From contig OX422215.1 in the NCBI GenBank assembly GCA_949130495.1, forward strand, positions 12,625,302 to 12,689,301: a stretch of 64,000 nt of DNA. The letters are read 5' to 3'. Source of the stretch: Sambucus nigra (lineage: Eukaryota; Streptophyta; Magnoliopsida; Dipsacales; Adoxaceae). Below, piece by piece: positions 59,192 to 64,000 of the stretch. A program made the translations under genes and the position numbers. How positions within the stretch are numbered: the first letter of the stretch is position 1; each line of letters begins with the position of its first letter. The notes below the pieces were generated by a model. That model was not told the origin of the DNA. It saw only the letters and a program-made list of their open reading frames with translations, and did not search any database.

Positions 59192-60755
59192 CTAGGCTCC
59201 CTCTAAGGTGACACCTAGCAGGAGTCATTCATAATCTGGTGTCACGAACACCAAAACTTACTATCACTATCCGTAATAGTTCACACCCATTGCTAACCAA
59301 TCCATACCCAGTAAAAATCATGCTTTCATAACACTCCTCAAAATGAGTAAATCTCATAAAATATGCCCTCTCAGTTTTCATGCCTGCTTCCTTGCAGATA
59401 AAACAAAAGAGGGCCCTGTTACCCCATGGTAACCATATACTTAATAGTAACCCTACTATACACCCACTAAACTCGTCCCCCACGTGAATATAGTGCTAAC
59501 AAGAATATTTTGATCACTCGTGTCACGAAATTCACTCCATCTATCCGAGGATAAAATTCATACTTCCACTCGCATATACACCGGTGGCCCAAATGGCTCC
59601 TGTACATAATATTCTCATCCGATCAAATCAAAACTTCGTAATTGTTGTCCCTACTGGGCATCCCACTTCTATCCCCTGACTCACCGTGGACATAATCAAT
59701 TATTGTGGTTACACTTCCACACATATAACACCTCTCTGTGTCAATCCCCTCTGGCCAAATGGCCATATTGGGGTTGTCCTTCTCGCATACTTGGCAGTCT
59801 TGACCCTAAGTTCTACTCCCTTTGTCCCTTTGGCTTTCCTAGCCCTATGGGACTCGTTATTGGCCTCGATGAACCGGATCAAATCCACCATCAATAGGTA
59901 GAAATTTTCTTAATTTAAAACGTCAAGATGGGTCCCTTACTAGGTATACCCTTCCGTCGTGCTTCACTAACACAATTAAATCTTATTTCGTTCCTAGGTT
60001 AAACTCTTTAACCTTATTGGCTCCTACATCTTAGAAGCGTTAATGTAAGCTGGCAAATAAAAGATATGGACGACCTTAACACTAGTCATCCTAGTCGGAT
60101 TTCCCATCCATTATTGTGTATTCTCACACTGTTGATTATCCATTTGCGGGTTCCTTTATCGTTCTCCGTATCCCATTCATCGATTACGAAGTTTGCTTAT
60201 ACAATTTATTGTCTCTCTCACGATCAGTTACAATCTTACCCATTTCATAAACTCTGAAATTTCACTCACACCCCTATTTGAATAGCAGATGAACGATCTT
60301 ATGGTCACACTGTGACCAAAATTTCTTATTTGACTCCATATATTCTCCTTTATACGTGGTGACTGAATCTTGAAAATAATCCTCCCCGACTCTCTCTCCT
60401 TTCCAACAATGCTTAGTGAGTCCAAAATTGTATCATCGTTCTCTATGACAGTGCTTAGGGAAATTTACTGCCCCGAGTTATTATCCTATTCCACGAATAC
60501 TATACATTTTTGCCTCCCCTCTCCTCTTGCAGTATTTCTAACGGCCCTCGCTAGTCGTTCAAAATATGTTAAAATTCTCAATCGAACTCGTATATAAATC
60601 ACTTCAACTATACTTGATAGCAGGAGAATGTAAGTCGCATACGTAGAGGAATACAAACAAAATATCATAAGGCTCTACATCAAAGAAGGCTAAGCTGAAG
60701 TGTGAAAAGCCGCACAAATCCCAAGGACACTAGAACCTGATGCTCTGATACCATC

Positions 60756-61437
60756 TGTGACACCCCGCCTAATTAAACCCTGGGTGATCAGTCCTAAATT
60801 AAATTATAACAAGTTTCTCAGTTGGTTCATTCTTACCATCTCTGTCGAAACTTTTTAATTACTAACCACCTAAGTGAAATTGGACTGGTGCCATGTTTTA
60901 TCTTTCATTAATTCAATGAAATACTCACGCGGAACTAAACCATTAACAATCACAAGCTAACTGAATCCAACCATCACATATAAATAAGAAACTGGACGAA
61001 TAAACCATCGTTTAAAATCCAACACAAATGTAAAGACATATAATAATGGATCTTAAGTATCTGAAATAAATACTAAATAAAACCATGAGCAACATGCTCG
61101 AATATCCAATAGAAAATCCCTATACTAGGAATAGAAGGAATAAAGGCACCTATCCAAATCCTGCTACATCCACATATGCTGCAGCAGCGAATCCCTAGAA
61201 TGAATCAAGCTTGGCGTCCCTGTGGCTAGACACCTAAAAATTTTTGAAAATATTTTATAGCAAGGGTTAGAACCCAAAACATTTTGAAAACATTTAGCAA
61301 ATGATTAACTTGCAGTAATAAAATATGCATGAATGTGCTTCATATTTTAGTTAGTGTCGCACTCCATTGAGGAAAGACTCACCCCTCAACTAATGTGCAC
61401 ACCTAACGCCTTCTTTATATCCCATTTTATGGTGAGG
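60756..61437 (-). repeat. 5' LTR of gypsy element C (truncated)
   Basis: On the minus strand it ends GGCGGGGTGTCACA, two bases before the primer site. It shares the AGGTGTCTAGCCACAGGGAC phrase and the end region with 690-1206. The outer part is cut off at about 61437, where a different sequence begins, so the LTR start is missing. Confidence 0.75.
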
Positions 61438-61887
61438 GGTGCACACAAAGTAGGTCCTCCCATTTTTGACGAAGAGAATACATTCCTGTGGGATACATCT
61501 TCGTCCCGTATTTTTTGTAAAGTCTCACATTTAGGGTTGGAGTATGCATCTCCAATTTTACATGACTATTTTAAGAATAGGGATAGTAAATATGTGGATC
61601 CTTATTGTGATTTGTTACCCCAATGTGATGCATCTATACATGATTCACGTGCTTTGAAATCCTTTATTTGTGATGATGTCGGTGATCACCATTATGACCG
61701 TGACTTTAATTTTTGGATTTATGTTATGCGGTCAAATTCACTAGTTTATACTACTTTTTTACTTAGTACTATAAAGATTATTAATTGGAATGACCCACAA
61801 CTATTTCGATTATTAATTTATGGTGATGGTGATAATTGTCACAACTTTGTATATAATTTTTTTTCCCTCCTTCTTAGATTTTTTTAG
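61438..61887 (+). CDS. Unrecognised ORF next to the LTR element at the right edge
   Basis: The frame is open for about 150 codons after the junction with the LTR fragment (an upstream ATG at 61354 lies in the LTR and is not credible as the start). Readable stretches include FDEENTFLWDTSSSRIFCKV, SPILHDYFKNRDSKYVDPYC and DVGDHHYDRDFNFWIYVMRS. Composition is protein-like, rich in D, Y, F and H, with no transmembrane or zinc-finger pattern. Downstream lies a GAGGACAATGTAAAATTTAG run and GGTTTGGGGGTA, the kind of purine tract that follows retroelement polyproteins, so it may be the end of a polyprotein. No family recognised. Confidence 0.3.
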   Translation, partial: GAHKVGPPIFDEENTFLWDTSSSRIFCKVSHLGLEYASPILHDYFKNRDSKYVDPYCDLLPQCDASIHDSRALKSFICDDVGDHHYDRDFNFWIYVMRSNSLVYTTFLLSTIKIINWNDPQLFRLLIYGDGDNCHNFVYNFFSLLLRFF

Positions 61888-63531
61888 GTTGTTTAGCTTT
61901 ATTTTATGGCTAACATACACTTGTATAGTTTGTAAGTAGGTGACACAAGTGGAAATTCACAGGTAATATCCTCATTTAACTTCTCTACTTTATTTTATTT
62001 GTCCATATTTTGATTTTTGTATACATTGAGGACAATGTAAAATTTAGGTTTGGGGGTAAGGATAGTATTTTTGAAAAAAAAAATCAAAAATCCAAAAAGA
62101 TTTTCAATATAAATGAGTTTTGAAACAATTTCTTAATATAGAATTAATTCACAAATCTCTCAACTTATAATATATTACACTTAGCCATATAATATGATCG
62201 AAAATGGATATTGAGGCGAAAGTTAATATGCTTAAAGAATACATGTGGAGATTTTAGCCCGGTGAGATATTGTGCCATTCATCGTTTTCGAGATATTTAA
62301 ATCAATCCGAGTTAAAATAACTCAAACATTACTTCAGTGATAAATTCGTTGATGATCTCAAATTCATTGTTTTGTTCGATTACTGAAAACAAAAGGTCAA
62401 AATCAGAATCTTACGCACTAGAAGTCTTAGTAAGTCGTCTTGAGACACAAATCAACTTAATGAAACTTGAGAAATGAGATTAGGCCCTCGTTTGAAAGCC
62501 CAAAAATTAAACCCAAACTCCAACATTTTTTACATTATTACATTGCAAGCCCATTTGAGCCAAAAAGAAGATAAGTCTTTTGTTGAAAGCCCACTATCCT
62601 ACCCAACTCCAACTAGGAGTTTAAAACCCATAAAAAGAATCCATGCCCATTTTCTGAGAATACTAGGGTAAAATTACGGTTGGAGAAAGGCCAAAAGAAA
62701 ATGAGGTTGCAAGAATGATGTGTGAAAAGAAAAAAAAAAGAAAAAAAAAAGCAAAAGAAAGAAAAGAAAAAAAAGAAAAAAAAATGTGAGTTTGAAAAGA
62801 AAAATGGAGGTGAGAAAAGTACCTAAAAGTCAAAATACCGAAAAACCTCTATATTCTCAGAAATTTTGAACTCCAAAAGCCATTCTTTCTAGCCAAAATT
62901 CAAGCCTAAACCAAAGAAAGTCCTAATCGATCTCAAGTGAAGTTAGTTAAAGTGTGGAGAGAAGATGAATAGGATCTATGGTGTGATTCAATGTTTTCAA
63001 AAATTAATCGATTTTCCGTTCATGAGATCATAGTCATCCATTATAAAAAGTTCGTTCTTGATCATGTAAATGTGAAATTTGTTCATATAAATTTACTCTT
63101 TTATTCACATATACTGAGAGAAAATAACCCATTTCCGAGTGTTCGATTGTGAGTGCATTCTGTGAGACTTTGAAATCAAAACAAACTTTCGGATAAGAAA
63201 TGTAACGATCAAATCTTTTGAAATGGACGGTTATATTGGCCATGCACACACACATGATAAGTTGAGATTGAAAAGTGAAATTCTGCTATATTTATGAAGT
63301 TTGCATTCAAACTTGGTTATATTAATTTTGAGTCTCTTGTAAATAGAGTCAAGTTTTTGAATTTTGTGGGTATATTCACTGCAAACCCTCACGAGACAAA
63401 ACTCGTCCACTAGGGCAACCTAGAGGTTTAACGGCTTGTTGCACATGCTAAGTGCAACCGTGATTCCTACGAAAGTGAGTTAGATTTCAATTTTCGCTCG
63501 AGGACTAGCAAAGTTTAGGTTTGGGGGTATT
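61888..63531 (+). mobile_element. 3' internal part of an LTR retrotransposon
   Basis: Two copies of the purine-rich phrase TTTAGGTTTGGGGGTA occur, at 62045-62060 and 63514-63529; the second directly precedes an LTR start. The interval is non-coding, with a purine-only tract at 62715-62790. It looks like the long 3' untranslated part of an element whose polyprotein lies to the left or has been lost. Confidence 0.5.
62715..62790. repeat. Purine-only (A/G) tract
   Basis: About 75 bases of almost pure A with scattered G on the plus strand, for example AAAAGAAAAAAAAAAGAAAA. Confidence 0.9.
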
Positions 63532-64000
63532 TGATGAGTGCATTATTTTGTATCATTTATACCCAAATCTAGGACTTGTTAGTCTCGTTATATCATTAAT
63601 AAAGAGCTTTTAGAGTTATTTTTGCTATTTTATAGAAAAATACAAATTTAAGAATAAATGGGGTTAATAATGCAATTTTGGGAACTTCAAGCTCACATCT
63701 TATATTGCTAATTTCTTGTGCAAGTTTGTTTTTGAGTATTAACAGGTTTAAAAAGAAAGCGGTGAAGTCCAGACGCAAATTGAGCATGAAAAGGTCACTT
63801 ACGCACCTTCAGGGGCAAAATTGTAAATTCAAATGGCTGATTTTGGACTCGGACCAACCATGGAAATTGAAGGCTTTGAATCAAGGGACGCCTGGGCTCA
63901 AACGGCGTATCAATCGGAGTTGAAATGAAGAAGTTATGGCCGTGCAAAGTTTGAATTCAAAAGAAAGTCAAAGTCAAGGCCCCGGGTCAACGCCCAAAGT
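63532..64000 (+). repeat. LTR start at the right edge (partial)
   Basis: It starts TGATGAGTGCATTATTTTG immediately after the polypurine tract AGTTTAGGTTTGGGGGTATT, so it is a 3' LTR running out of the window. The phrase GGAGTTGAAATGAAGAAGTT then ATGGCC (63912-63940) is shared with the solo LTR at 14200-14235. Confidence 0.65.

Larger units (their letters stand above)
57037..60755 (-). mobile_element. Minus-strand gypsy element C, internal region
   Basis: It is bounded by the polypurine tract GTAAGGGGGGAGT (57037-57050, minus) and the primer-binding site TGGTATCAGAGCA (60753-60741, minus), complementary to initiator tRNA-Met as in many plant gypsy elements. Apart from the C-terminal pol remnant at 57270-57560, the interior shows no gag, reverse transcriptase or integrase core. 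Open stretches such as 58205-57870 have no family features. The interior is heavily decayed or was replaced. Confidence 0.65.

Noticed and set aside
59037..59228. 63-codon minus-strand ORF
   Set aside because: Mostly (CA)n(TA)n translated as YIYIY and VCVCV.
1..64000. tRNA, rRNA or snRNA genes
   Set aside because: No cloverleaf with A and B boxes and no conserved rRNA or snRNA words were seen by eye; a covariance-model search would be decisive.

Overview
The window is nuclear DNA of a flowering plant, probably a eudicot. It is AT-rich, has long (CA)n(TA)n tracts, and is dominated by plant transposable-element lineages: Ty3/gypsy Tat-type and chromovirus-like, Ty1/copia, an RTE-clade LINE, hAT, CACTA and MITE-like elements. 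No complete host gene is visible. The best host-gene evidence is a pair of correctly spliced exons of a complex I assembly factor (NDUFAF2/mimitin type) at 36137-36498. There is also a promoter-plus-first-exon candidate at 17770-17970.

Layout. 1-2060: gypsy LTR remnants. 2080-2650: copia reverse-transcriptase debris. 2653-17440: an old Tat-type gypsy element (5' LTR from 3397, 3' LTR to 16570). It has gag, protease and integrase but has lost reverse transcriptase, and it carries a spliced antisense gene of the plant-mobile-domain type. A solo LTR sits in its 3' LTR, and the whole element is flanked by a duplicated 0.7-kb segment in the order A-B...B'-A'. 17441-24990: a possible gene start, a 1.3-kb T-rich repeat field, a TIR element, a LINE deletion derivative and a gypsy LTR copy. 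24996-33638: a second Tat-type element with LTRs and a perfect 5-bp target duplication. It has no pol, but has a gag end and a spliced antisense Transposase_28-type gene, and a 1.18-kb TIR element is nested in its 3' LTR. 33640-41200: microsatellites, the NDUFAF2-like exons and unassigned DNA. 41210-47800: a dead hAT transposase gene split by a 3.6-kb CACTA element that carries a dead Ptta/En-Spm protein gene. 48350-51360: a dead RTE LINE. 51600-52210: a second copy of an unassigned repeat also seen near 39.7 kb. 55700-61437: a minus-strand gypsy element with primer-binding site, polypurine tract and only a pol C-terminal remnant. 61438-64000: the 3' part of another LTR element running off the window.

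Most elements carry in-frame stops or frameshifts, so this looks like old, layered heterochromatin. The order of several insertions can be read from target-site duplications: CACTA into hAT, a solo LTR into the first Tat element, a TIR element into the second Tat element, and a small MITE into copy A'.

The least explained signal is a short GC-rich word, roughly GSCGCRRCC on either strand. It recurs about every 50-150 bp through much of the second Tat element, including its non-coding parts and LTRs, and I did not notice it in the rest of the window.
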